A DNA stretch of 42,063 bases from DASUBV01 sp035763085 (GTDB lineage Bacteria > Actinomycetota > Actinomycetes > Streptosporangiales > Streptosporangiaceae): the NCBI GenBank assembly GCA_035763085.1, contig DASUBV010000197.1, positions 1 to 42,063 of the forward strand, read 5' to 3'. Below are positions 6,443 to 13,244 of this stretch, piece by piece. Every line of letters begins with the position of its first letter. The first letter of the stretch is position 1. The translations under genes and the position numbers were made by a program. The notes under the pieces are model-generated. The model was not told where the DNA came from. It did no database searches and saw only the letters and a list, made by a program, of their open reading frames with translations.

Positions 6443-7678
6443 ATGCGGCTGTTCGCGGGCGATGACTGGGCTGAGGACCATCACGATGTGGAGGTGATGA
6501 ACGAGGCCGGGAAGGTCCTGGCGCGCAAGCGGCTGCCCGAGGGCGTGGCCGGGATCGCGCAGCTGCACGAGCTGATCGGCGCTCACCTGGGCGAGGACGC
6601 GGACGCGGCGGAGGTGGCCGTCGGGATCGAGACCGACCGCGGCCCGTGGGTGGCCGCGCTGATCGCCGCCGGGTACACGGTGTTCCCGGTGAACCCGCTG
6701 CAGGCATCGCGGTACCGGGAGCGGCACGGGGTGTCGGGCGCGAAGAGCGACGCCGGCGACGCGCACATGCTCGCGGACATGGTGCGCACCGACTCCCATC
6801 AGCTGCGGGCGGCGGCCGGGGACAGCGCGGAGGCGGCGGGCATCAAGGTGCTGGCCCGCACGCACAAGACGCTGATCTGGGAGCGGACCAGGGCGACCCA
6901 GCGGCTGCGGCACCAGCTGCGCGAGTACTTCCCGGCCGCGCTGGAGGCCTTCGAGGACCTGGACGCCCCCGACACCCTCGAGCTGCTGGGCAGGGCACCC
7001 GAGCCGGCGCGGGCCGCGAGGCTGACCCGCGCGCAGGTGTCCGCCGCGCTCAAGCGCGCCCGCCGGCGGAACATCCCCGGCAGGGCCACCGCGATCCTGG
7101 GCGCCCTGCGCAGCGAGCAGCTCGGCCAGCCGCCGGCGCTCACCGCCGCCTACGCCGCCACCGTGCGGTCCCTGATCGCGGTGATCACCACCCTCAGCGA
7201 GCAGGTCAGGGTCCTGCAGGGGCAGGTGGAGGAAAATTTTGGCCGGCACCCGGACGCTGAGATCTACACCTCCCAGCCCGGCATGGGCGCCATCCTCGGC
7301 GCCCGGGTGCTCGGCGAGTTCGGCGACGCCCCGCACCGCTACGCCGACGGAAAGGCCCGCCGCAACTACGCCGCGACCAGCCCGATCACCCGGGCCTCGG
7401 GCAAGAAGAAGATCGTCGCCGCCCGTTTCATCCACAACGACCGGCTCGTCGACGCGCTCAGCGCGCAGGCCTTCGCGTCCCTGAACGCCTCGCCCGGCGC
7501 CCGCGCACTCTACGACGAGCTCCGCGCCCGCGGAATCGAGCACAACGACGCCCTCAGAAGGCTGGCCAACCGCCTCGTCGGCATCCTGCACGGATGCCTG
7601 AAGACCCGCACCCCCTACGACGAGGCCACCGCCTGGGGACACCGCGAAAACCTCCCTCAATCTTCGGTAGCGGCTTGA
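6443..7678 (+). CDS. IS110-family transposase (DEDD recombinase)
   Basis: The transposase is full length at 411 residues. The N-terminal RuvC-like DEDD catalytic domain shows an Asp-rich start FAGDDWAEDHHDVEV, then VAVGIETDRGPW with the Glu, and GAKSDAGDAHMLADM with the last two Asp residues. The C-terminal Transposase_20 domain carries the conserved TSQPGMGAILGARVLGEFGD and later SGKKKIVAARFIHNDRL. The latter domain holds the serine used in recombination in this family. ATG 6443 is preferred over the GTG at 6425 because GGGAGA lies ahead of it. There is no frameshift or internal stop, so the element looks potentially active. Confidence 0.9.
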   Translation: MRLFAGDDWAEDHHDVEVMNEAGKVLARKRLPEGVAGIAQLHELIGAHLGEDADAAEVAVGIETDRGPWVAALIAAGYTVFPVNPLQASRYRERHGVSGAKSDAGDAHMLADMVRTDSHQLRAAAGDSAEAAGIKVLARTHKTLIWERTRATQRLRHQLREYFPAALEAFEDLDAPDTLELLGRAPEPARAARLTRAQVSAALKRARRRNIPGRATAILGALRSEQLGQPPALTAAYAATVRSLIAVITTLSEQVRVLQGQVEENFGRHPDAEIYTSQPGMGAILGARVLGEFGDAPHRYADGKARRNYAATSPITRASGKKKIVAARFIHNDRLVDALSAQAFASLNASPGARALYDELRARGIEHNDALRRLANRLVGILHGCLKTRTPYDEATAWGHRENLPQSSVAA

Positions 7679-7736
7679 CACTTAAGCTCCTGGGATGTCT
7701 TTCCAGGCGGCTGGCCAGCGGTCAGCACCGCATCGA

Positions 7737-7766
7737 CTTATACAAGTAGCTTGCCTAAATACTCAA
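7737..7766 (-). promoter_or_regulatory. leftward promoter overlapping MarR operators, now facing the IS
   Basis: On the minus strand TTGAGT (7766-7761) is followed after 18 bases by TATAAG (7742-7737). The hexamers overlap the first two of the three palindromic repeats. The promoter points at the IS110 right end and, if the element is removed, at the cupin gene with its intact AGGAGG. It is therefore probably the original cupin promoter. This is inferred from hexamers and layout only. Confidence 0.45.
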
Positions 7767-7795
7767 GCTACTTGCCTTTTTTGTCAAGCTGCTTG
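7743..7795. promoter_or_regulatory. three 21-bp-phased palindromic operators upstream of marR
   Basis: Three near-identical 11-bp sites start at 7743 (CAAGTAGCTTG), 7764 (CAAGCTACTTG) and 7785 (CAAGCTGCTTG). Each is followed by CCT and the spacing is exactly 21 bp, two helical turns, so all face the same side of the DNA. The first site is the reverse complement of the second. The local AT content stands out from the surrounding GC-rich DNA. They lie directly upstream of the marR start at 7816 and are very likely the binding sites of that regulator. Confidence 0.75.
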
Positions 7796-7815
7796 CCTAC
7801 TGGCATGCTGGAGGG

Positions 7816-8262
7816 GTGCGTGACGACGAGGCGCAGGCCCTGACCGTGGTGCTCCTGAGGGCCGCGAATGCGCTGATTGACGGCATTCACGCGGGGGTGG
7901 TCGCCCGCGGGTTCGACGACTCGCGGCCCGCCCACGGGTTCGCGTTTACCCGGCTGGCCCCCGACGGCGCGACGATCAGTGACCTCGCCGCGCACCTGAA
8001 CGTGACCCGGCAGGCGGCGAGCCAGCTCGTGGACGAACTGGCGGCCAAGGGCTATGTCGAGCGGCGGACTCACCCGGTCGACGGGCGCGCCCGGCTCGTC
8101 GTGCTGACCGAGCGCGGCTGGGCTTGTACCCGGGCGGCCGAGCAGGCCGCAGCCGAGCAAGCCAGAACCTGGGCTGGCGTACTCGGCGAGGACCGGCTGC
8201 GGGTGCTGATCGCGGACCTGGCCCGGCTGGCCCCGCCCGGCCGCCTCCGTCCCGTGTGGTAG
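7816..8262 (+). CDS. MarR-family transcriptional regulator
   Basis: This 148-residue winged-helix regulator has the recognition region ATISDLAAHLNVTRQAASQLVDELAAKGYVERRTHPVDGRARLVVLTERG, with the wing DGRAR typical of MarR. Long helices on either side form the dimer. The GTG at 7816 is followed at once by RDDEAQALTVV. GGAGG lies too close upstream for a normal spacing, and TTGTCA (7781-7786) with a weak CATGCT (7804-7809) would start transcription at the GTG itself, so the message may be leaderless. Three phased palindromes upstream suggest autorepression. Its likely original target is the cupin gene now separated by the IS110 element. Confidence 0.88.
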   Translation: MRDDEAQALTVVLLRAANALIDGIHAGVVARGFDDSRPAHGFAFTRLAPDGATISDLAAHLNVTRQAASQLVDELAAKGYVERRTHPVDGRARLVVLTERGWACTRAAEQAAAEQARTWAGVLGEDRLRVLIADLARLAPPGRLRPVW

Positions 8263-8388
8263 CGCTCGGCGGCAGCCGTGCCCGGCCGACCGCCAGCCGG
8301 GCAGGCCCAAGCAGCCGGCCAGTCACCGCCCCGCCGCCGCCCGGCAACAGCCGGCCACCTGCAAGTCAGGCTCGATCGGGCCGACCGG

Positions 8389-9876
8389 TCATTCCGGTTC
8401 CAGCGGCGTTTCCGGCCAGCCCAGCAGGCGGGCGCCGATGACGGCCAGCTGCAGGCCCAGGGCCTCCTCCGGGTCGGCGGGGTCCTTTCCGGTCAGGGCC
8501 TTCACCCGGGCCAGCCGGTAGGTCACGGCACGAACCGACAGGTGCAGCCGCCGGGCGGCCTGGGCCGCCACCTGGCCGCTGGCGAAGTAGGCCTCCAGGG
8601 TGTCCAGCAGCGGGCCGGCGCCGTCGCGGGCCTGGTTCAGCGGCAGCAGCAAGCTGGCCACCAGATCGGCGAGCGCGGCCCGGTCCCGCAGGATGACCCG
8701 GTACATCAGCAGGTCCTCGGCGTGCACCACGGGGTCGGCCAGGGCCAGCCGGTCAGCCACGTCCAGCGCATCGGTGGCCTCGTCGTAGGAGCGCAGCACG
8801 CCGGCCGGCCCGGTGTACGGGCGGCCCACGGCCACCCGCCAGCCCGCACGGCCCGATCCGCCACGCCCCGCGCCCCCGCGCCCCCCGCCGCCCCCGCGCG
8901 CCGCCCCGCCGCCGCGCGCCGCCCCGCCGCCACGCGCCGCGCTGTCGTTGCGGGACAGTTCCCTGGCCAGGGCTTCGGCGGCGTGGTCGGCCTCGCCACC
9001 GTCGGTCACGCCGATAACGGCCACCAGGCGCCCGCTGCGGATCATCGTCAGCGATGGGGCGGGCGCGACGGCCCCGGCGATCAGCCGCTCGACCACCAGG
9101 GCGTGCGGGCCGGCGTAGCGCGATCCGGCGGGGCCGTGGGCCAGCACGACCTGGTGCCGTCCGGCCAGCCGCAGACCCAGCCGGGCGCCGCGGGCAACCA
9201 GGTCGGGCAGGCTGCCGCGGCCGCCGAGCAGGTCGTCGAGGAACTCGATCCGCTCGGCCTCCTGACGGCGGGCGATGGACAGGTGGGCGCGCTCGAATCC
9301 CTCCGCTGCGGCAGCAACAGCGTCATCAGCCGCGCGCAGCACGGCCAGCCCGGCCTCCCGCAGCGTGGACGTCGTGCCGGAGGCGCGCGAGGAAGGCACC
9401 GTGCCGGAGGCGCGCGAGCCGGGCACCGTGCCGGAGGCACGCGAGCCGGGCACCGTGCCGGAGGCACGCGAGGCAGACACCGTGCCGGAGGCGCGCGAGC
9501 CGGGCATCCTGCCATCACCGGGCAGTTCGCGCCACAGCCGCCAGGTGGCCGACAGGTACAGGTCCACCAGGCCGCGCAGGGCCACGCCGTTCTCGGCCGC
9601 CTGCTCGCCCGAGCGGCCATAGCCCGCCAGTTCGGCCGCGGTCAGCCGGCGCCCGGTGCTCGCCGCGTCCAGGACCGCGGGCAGGTAGTCACCGAGCAGG
9701 TCGGCCGGGACGCCCCCGGCTTCCCGGCTGGCAGCCCGGGTAATCGCGGCCAGGTCCGGGCCCGCCACTCCGCTCGGCCCGGCCGCCTGGCCAGCAGCGC
9801 TGGCCGCGCCTGCCGCGGCCGGACTGGCCTGGCTGGCCGATCTTGCAGGCTTGCCCGGCCCGGACCCGACCGGCAT
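8389..9876 (-). CDS. PucR/CdaR-type transcriptional regulator with internal repeats
   Basis: The 495-residue protein ends in the PucR C-terminal HTH_30 helix-turn-helix: LDTLEAYFASGQVAAQAARRLHLSVRAVTYRLARVKALTGKDP. Ahead of it is the GGDEF-like regulatory core (DEATDALDVADRLALADPVVHAEDLLMYRVI). The N-terminal half has an Ala/Gly-rich leader, a helical RsbR-like segment, then five tandem nine-residue repeats of the type GSRASGTVP. A second low-complexity insert rich in Gly, Arg and Ala lies near residues 330-360. The start ATG 9876 has GGGAGG six bases upstream; a longer frame to 10032 has no such site. Members of this family respond to metabolites, but the ligand and targets here are unknown. 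Confidence 0.8.
   Translation of the reverse strand: MPVGSGPGKPARSASQASPAAAGAASAAGQAAGPSGVAGPDLAAITRAASREAGGVPADLLGDYLPAVLDAASTGRRLTAAELAGYGRSGEQAAENGVALRGLVDLYLSATWRLWRELPGDGRMPGSRASGTVSASRASGTVPGSRASGTVPGSRASGTVPSSRASGTTSTLREAGLAVLRAADDAVAAAAEGFERAHLSIARRQEAERIEFLDDLLGGRGSLPDLVARGARLGLRLAGRHQVVLAHGPAGSRYAGPHALVVERLIAGAVAPAPSLTMIRSGRLVAVIGVTDGGEADHAAEALARELSRNDSAARGGGAARGGGAARGGGGGRGGAGRGGSGRAGWRVAVGRPYTGPAGVLRSYDEATDALDVADRLALADPVVHAEDLLMYRVILRDRAALADLVASLLLPLNQARDGAGPLLDTLEAYFASGQVAAQAARRLHLSVRAVTYRLARVKALTGKDPADPEEALGLQLAVIGARLLGWPETPLEPE
9374..9508. repeat. five 27-bp tandem repeats inside the PucR-type gene
   Basis: Units begin at 9374, 9401, 9428, 9455 and 9482, each starting with GTGCCGGAGGC. 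They differ at only a few positions. The period is a multiple of three, so copy-number change keeps the gene in frame. The repeats encode a flexible linker of GSRASGTVP-like units between the helical N-terminal part and the core of the regulator. Confidence 0.92.
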
Positions 9877-9950
9877 GGCCGCCCTCCCTGGCTCGCCGCC
9901 ATGAAGTTGCCGGAAGCAGGCAAGATCATGGCCCGTGAAACTGGTTACGT

Positions 9951-9994
9951 GGGCCAGTGACGGTACTGGCCCGGCAAGAAAGACTGTAACAGTC
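9951..9994. promoter_or_regulatory. two palindromes upstream of the PucR-type gene
   Basis: The first palindrome has perfect 8-bp arms GGGCCAGT (9951-9958) and ACTGGCCC (9965-9972) around six bases. The second is GACTG-TAA-CAGTC at 9982-9994. They sit 75-118 bp ahead of the chosen start at 9876, where operators would be expected. The regulator that binds them is not known; autoregulation is the simplest guess. Confidence 0.45.
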
Positions 9995-10238
9995 GTACCC
10001 CAACGACAGCCAGGAGGGACCAGTCGCGCCACCCGGCGCTGGAGGGATCACTCATGATCGCGACACCGGCACTGGACCATCCGCTCACGCTCGCCCGGAG
10101 GCATGCCGGTGCCGGGCGTGCTAACCGAGGGGGGCGGATGGCTGGTGGTGCTGCTGTGCCGATGACCGGATGGGGCGTCCGGCGGGCCGGCGGCCAGGGT
10201 CGCGGCGGGGCGGTTCCTCCCCTCCTGGCGGGCAGGCC

Positions 10239-10340
10239 GGGGGTTCCAGGGAGCGGGCCCCCTGGAACTGGGGGTTCCAGGGGGTGGCCCCCTGGACCGA
10301 CGCAGCCCGGGACTGGGGGTTCCAGGGGGTGGCCCCCTGG
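10239..10340. repeat. three copies of a dispersed GC palindrome (REP-like)
   Basis: Copies start at 10239, 10270 and 10315. The core is CCAGGGGGTGGCCCCCTGG (8-bp perfect arms, TGG centre; the first copy is slightly altered), preceded by GGGGGTT. The same family recurs in opposite orientation at 17061-17135 and once more, diverged, at 27725-27751, always between genes. This fits a REP-like or palindromic intergenic repeat family. The rest of the 593-bp gap 9877-10469 holds the PucR-side palindromes and the terC leader hairpin; no gene is seen there. Confidence 0.75.
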
Positions 10341-10391
10341 GACTGCACAGCCAGGTGACCGGATTGTCCGAGCGCTGACGGAGGCGCACTC

Positions 10392-10423
10392 GGCCTTCCC
10401 GGTCAGGCCTGGCCGGGAAGGCC
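10392..10423 (+). promoter_or_regulatory. strong hairpin in the terC leader
   Basis: A perfect 11-bp stem, GGCCTTCCCGG (10392-10402) with CCGGGAAGGCC (10413-10423), encloses a 10-base loop 46 bases ahead of terC. There is no T-tract, so simple termination is doubtful. terC/alx genes elsewhere are often controlled by the manganese-sensing yybP-ykoY riboswitch, but I do not see that motif here. A leader control element is possible. Confidence 0.4.
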
Positions 10424-10469
10424 CGGGGACCGGGGCGATCTGGCCAGCAGGAGCCGCTGAAACCCGATA

Positions 10470-11630
10470 ATGAGCACCCTGAGCATCCCGTTCTGGGTGT
10501 GGGCCGTCACCATCGGCGCCCTGCTCCTGGTCATCGGGTTCGAGCTGATTGTGGGCGCCCGGCGCGGCGCGCACCGTCCCGGGCTACGCGAGTCCGCGCT
10601 GTGGACCGGGGCGGTCGTCCTGCTGGCTGTCCTGTTCGGCCTCGGGCTGGGCTGGCTCGGTGAGCCTGCGGCGGCCCGGCAGTTCTTCGCGGGCTGGCTG
10701 ACTGAGTACAGCTTGTCCCTGGACAACCTGTTCATCTTCGTGCTGCTGATCGGCCACTCGAAGGTCCCGGAGGAACAGCACAGCCGGATCCTGCTGATGG
10801 GCGTGATGATGGCCCTGGGCCTGCGCGGCATCTTCATCGCCGTCGGGGCGTCGGCGCTGAACCGCTTCAGCTGGCTGCTGTACGTGTTCGGGGCGCTGCT
10901 GATCTACACCGCGGCCCGGCTGGTCTTCGGCCACAGCGGGCCGGGCACCGACCAGCCGCCGCGCGATGGCGTCCTGCTGCGCCTGGCCCGGCGGGTGGTG
11001 CCGGTGTCCGAGCACGCCGACGGCTCGCGCCTGATCACCCGGGTCGACGGCCGGCGGATGGCCACGCCGGTGCTCTTCCTGATCATCGCGATTGCCGCCA
11101 CCGACCTGGCCTTCGCCCTGGACTCCATCCCGGCGATCTTCGGGCTGACCCGCGAGCCTTACCTGATCTTCACCGCGAACATGTTCGCCCTGCTCGGACT
11201 GCGGCAGCTGTACTTCCTGATCGGCGGGCTGCTGAACCGGCTGGTGCACCTGTCGGCAGGCCTGGCGGTCATCCTGGGCTTCATCGGCTTCAAGCTGGTG
11301 ACCGAGGCCCTGCTGGAGTCGGGCGTGCATCACGTCGGCCCGGTGCCGGTCCCGCACATCAGCACCGACTTCTCGCTGCTGGTCATCGCGGCCGTGCTGG
11401 TGGTGGTGACGGTCACGAGCCTGCTGGCAGGCCGCCGAGCCCGGCGTCAGGCCCGTCCGCCGAGCACCGAGACGGAGCAGGCTCGTCGCGAGGCAGCCGA
11501 GCTGGCCGCGCCGGAACCGCCGGCCGCGCCGGAACTGCATGCCGCGCCGGAACCGCCGGCCGAGCCGTCAGCGGCTAGACAGCGGGTGACGGTTCGGGGC
11601 CGGGCGGGACCTCCAGCTGCAGGTAGCTGA
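10470..11630 (+). CDS. TerC/Alx-family integral membrane protein
   Basis: The 386-residue protein has about eight or nine membrane segments from residue 7 to ~310, followed by a charged, Ala/Pro/Glu-rich cytoplasmic tail of ~70 residues. The family signature is clear: YSLSLDNLFIFVLLIGHSKVPEEQHSRILLMGV, GIFIAVGASALNRF, and later AATDLAFALDSIPAIFGLTREPYLIFTANMFALLGLRQLYFLIGGLL. The two acidic intramembrane motifs (SLDN and ALDSIPA) are typical of TerC/Alx proteins, which handle manganese export and metallation of secreted proteins. Its ATG has AGGAG only 16 bases upstream, so initiation may depend on leader folding. The 3' end overlaps the convergent DUF6510 gene by 56 bp. Confidence 0.9.
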   Translation: MSTLSIPFWVWAVTIGALLLVIGFELIVGARRGAHRPGLRESALWTGAVVLLAVLFGLGLGWLGEPAAARQFFAGWLTEYSLSLDNLFIFVLLIGHSKVPEEQHSRILLMGVMMALGLRGIFIAVGASALNRFSWLLYVFGALLIYTAARLVFGHSGPGTDQPPRDGVLLRLARRVVPVSEHADGSRLITRVDGRRMATPVLFLIIAIAATDLAFALDSIPAIFGLTREPYLIFTANMFALLGLRQLYFLIGGLLNRLVHLSAGLAVILGFIGFKLVTEALLESGVHHVGPVPVPHISTDFSLLVIAAVLVVVTVTSLLAGRRARRQARPPSTETEQARREAAELAAPEPPAAPELHAAPEPPAEPSAARQRVTVRGRAGPPAAGS

Positions 11631-11862
11631 GGCCGCGCAGGTCCAGCCAGGCCCGGTCTTCCCCGCGGGCCAGCCGGATCACGACCGCACCGCAGGCCGG
11701 GCACCGGGCCACCATGCCCGGACCCGCCGGGTAGACCAGGGTCTGCGCGACCGCGCCGCGGTTGCCGCACGACGCGCACTGGGCCCGCGCCGCGGTGATG
11801 TCCACCGCGAACAGCTCGCCGAGCGTGCCGCCGAGTACGTTCCCGTCCAGGTAATCCGTCAT
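11575..11862 (-). CDS. DUF6510-type zinc-ribbon protein
   Basis: This small protein (95 residues from ATG 11862; a longer start at 11892 is possible) opens MTDYLDGNVLGGTLGELFAVDITAARAQCASCGN and has a second pair CPACGAVVIRLARG. The two CxxC pairs form a probable zinc ribbon. It matches the pattern of the actinobacterial DUF6510 family, which has no known function. It is the last gene of the minus-strand redox operon, close behind the FAD/NAD reductase, with which family members often occur. Its end overlaps the end of terC on the other strand. Confidence 0.75.
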   Translation of the reverse strand: MTDYLDGNVLGGTLGELFAVDITAARAQCASCGNRGAVAQTLVYPAGPGMVARCPACGAVVIRLARGEDRAWLDLRGLSYLQLEVPPGPEPSPAV

Positions 11863-11902
11863 CTCCCGGCTCCTCCCGTTCGCGCCAGCCATCCCGGCCG
11901 GG

Positions 11903-12649
11903 CTATCCCCCGGTCGGCCCGAACCGCTCCGTCTTGATCCGCCCCGGATCGTGGCCCGCCGCCGTGAGCAGCTCGGCCGCCGCGGTCACGAAGCCGGTCG
12001 GGCCGCACACGAAGACGGCCGGGGCCCGGTCCGGCCCCCAGCTTCCGGCGGTCAGGTCGGCGGCGGTGATGCGGCCCGCCGGGCGGCCCGATCCCGGCGG
12101 CGCCGAGCGGGTGTACACGAGCTGCACGTCCAGCCCGGCGCGCTGCAGGCCGGCCAGCTCGCCGGCGTAGATCACGTCGTCCGGGCTGCGCGCGGAGTAC
12201 ACCAGCCGGAACGGGATGCTGGCCGCGGCCGCCGCGCGGGCCCGCAGCATCGCCATCAGCGGGACGATCCCGCTGCCCCCGGCGACCAGCAGCACCGGCG
12301 CCGGATCGGCGGCGTCCCACAGGAACCAGCCGCCGATCGGGCCGCGCAGCTCCAGCGGGTAGCCCGCCGCGAGCACCCCGGCCAGGTACGGTGACACCTC
12401 GCCGTCCGCCAGCCGCTGGACAGTCAGCTCCAGCCGGGTGCCGTCGGCGGCCGACGCGATCGAGTACGACCGCTGCGCGGAGTACCCGTCGGCCGCCGTC
12501 AGCCGGACGTCCACGTGCTGACCCGGCGCGTGGCCGGGCCAGCCGGGCACCTCCAGCGTGATCGTGCGCGCTGTCGGCGTCTCGTCACGAACGTCGGTGA
12601 CCTTGCCGACCAGCCAGGTCAGTCGCCCCAGTACCGCTGCTCGCGCCAT
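11903..12649 (-). CDS. FAD/NAD(P)-binding oxidoreductase, ferredoxin-NADP reductase type
   Basis: The 248-residue protein has an FAD-binding beta-barrel with QRSYSIAS (flavin contact) at ~60, GPIGGWFLW, and an NAD(P) domain with VLLVAGGSGIVPLMAMLRA, RLVYSARSPDDVIYAGEL and VFVCGPTGFVTAAAELL. There is no 2Fe-2S domain at the C-terminus, so it hands electrons to a partner. The ATG at 12649 lies 31 bases inside the upstream molybdenum enzyme gene. This overlap and the order suggest it is the NAD(P)H-dependent electron partner of that enzyme. The partnership is inference. Confidence 0.87.
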   Translation of the reverse strand: MARAAVLGRLTWLVGKVTDVRDETPTARTITLEVPGWPGHAPGQHVDVRLTAADGYSAQRSYSIASAADGTRLELTVQRLADGEVSPYLAGVLAAGYPLELRGPIGGWFLWDAADPAPVLLVAGGSGIVPLMAMLRARAAAAASIPFRLVYSARSPDDVIYAGELAGLQRAGLDVQLVYTRSAPPGSGRPAGRITAADLTAGSWGPDRAPAVFVCGPTGFVTAAAELLTAAGHDPGRIKTERFGPTGG

Positions 12650-13218
12650 GGATCCCCGTAGTGGTGGTAGCCGAGCGTCTCCCAGAACCCCGGCTCGTCG
12701 GTTTCCAGCAGGTCGATCCCGGTCAGCCACTTGGCCGACTTCCACAGGTAGAGGTGCGGCACCAGCAGCCGGGCCGGGCCGCCATGCTCCGGCTCCAGGT
12801 CATCGCCGTCGTAGCGGAACGCGACCCACGCCTGGCCGTCCAGCAGGTCGGCCAGCGGCAGGTTCGTGGTGTACCCGCCGTAGGAGCGGGCGAGCGCATA
12901 CTCGGCGGCGGTCTCCACCCCCGACATCAGCGTGTCGAGCGAGACGCCGCGCCAGCCCGTGCCCAGCTTGGACCACTTGGTCACGCAGTGCAGGTCGACG
13001 GTGATGTCCTCGGCGGGCAGCTGGCGGAAGGCCGTCCAGTCCCACGCATGCACCTGGCCCGTCTCGGTCCTGATCTGCAGCTGCCAGGCGCGGGTGTCGA
13101 CCTTCGGCGTCGGGCCGGCCGACAGGACCGGGAAGTCCGTCACCAGGTACTGGCCCGGCGGCAGGTGCTCGCCGCCCGGCCGCCGCCGCCCGGTGAAACC
13201 CGGCGAGACAATACCCAT
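12619..13218 (-). CDS. sulfite-oxidase-like molybdopterin enzyme, cytosolic YedY-type
   Basis: The 199-residue protein is a minimal oxidoreductase molybdopterin-binding domain. VDLHCVTKWSKLGTGWRGVSLDTL holds the molybdenum-ligand cysteine (Cys78), followed by GYTTNLPLADLLDGQAWVAFRYDGDDLEPEHGGPARLLVPHLYLWKSAKWLTGIDLLE, the standard core. There is no twin-arginine signal peptide and no C-terminal dimerisation domain, so unlike MsrP/YedY it should stay in the cytosol. ATG 13218 has a GGAGGGG nine bases upstream. The gene is followed by an overlapping FAD/NAD reductase, which likely supplies or accepts electrons. The substrate is unknown. Confidence 0.87.
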   Translation of the reverse strand: MGIVSPGFTGRRRPGGEHLPPGQYLVTDFPVLSAGPTPKVDTRAWQLQIRTETGQVHAWDWTAFRQLPAEDITVDLHCVTKWSKLGTGWRGVSLDTLMSGVETAAEYALARSYGGYTTNLPLADLLDGQAWVAFRYDGDDLEPEHGGPARLLVPHLYLWKSAKWLTGIDLLETDEPGFWETLGYHHYGDPWREQRYWGD

Positions 13219-13244
13219 GAACGTAACCCCTCCAGCTGACGGCG

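Larger units (their letters stand above)
6202..7691 (+). mobile_element. IS110-family insertion sequence (approximate ends)
   Basis: The element consists of a ~240-bp non-coding left end, one DEDD transposase gene and a very short right end, the usual IS110-group layout. No terminal inverted repeats are expected for this family and none are seen. The limits given are tentative. CTCCT occurs at 6197-6201, just before the proposed left end, and again at 7687-7691, at the proposed right end. Sequences differ beyond that, which fits a short shared core at the junctions. Insertion at this point would have split the cupin gene from the marR regulator. Element length by this estimate is ~1.49 kb. 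Confidence 0.7.

Noticed and set aside
10239..10340. CRISPR-like array
   Set aside because: Repeats are GC palindromes with unequal short spacers, only three copies and no cas genes.
10341..10469. yybP-ykoY manganese riboswitch ahead of terC
   Set aside because: The conserved loops of that riboswitch are not seen; only a simple hairpin is present.
10054..10470. 138-residue frame in the repeat region
   Set aside because: Its residues are a translation of the palindromic repeats and low complexity; there is no supporting motif.
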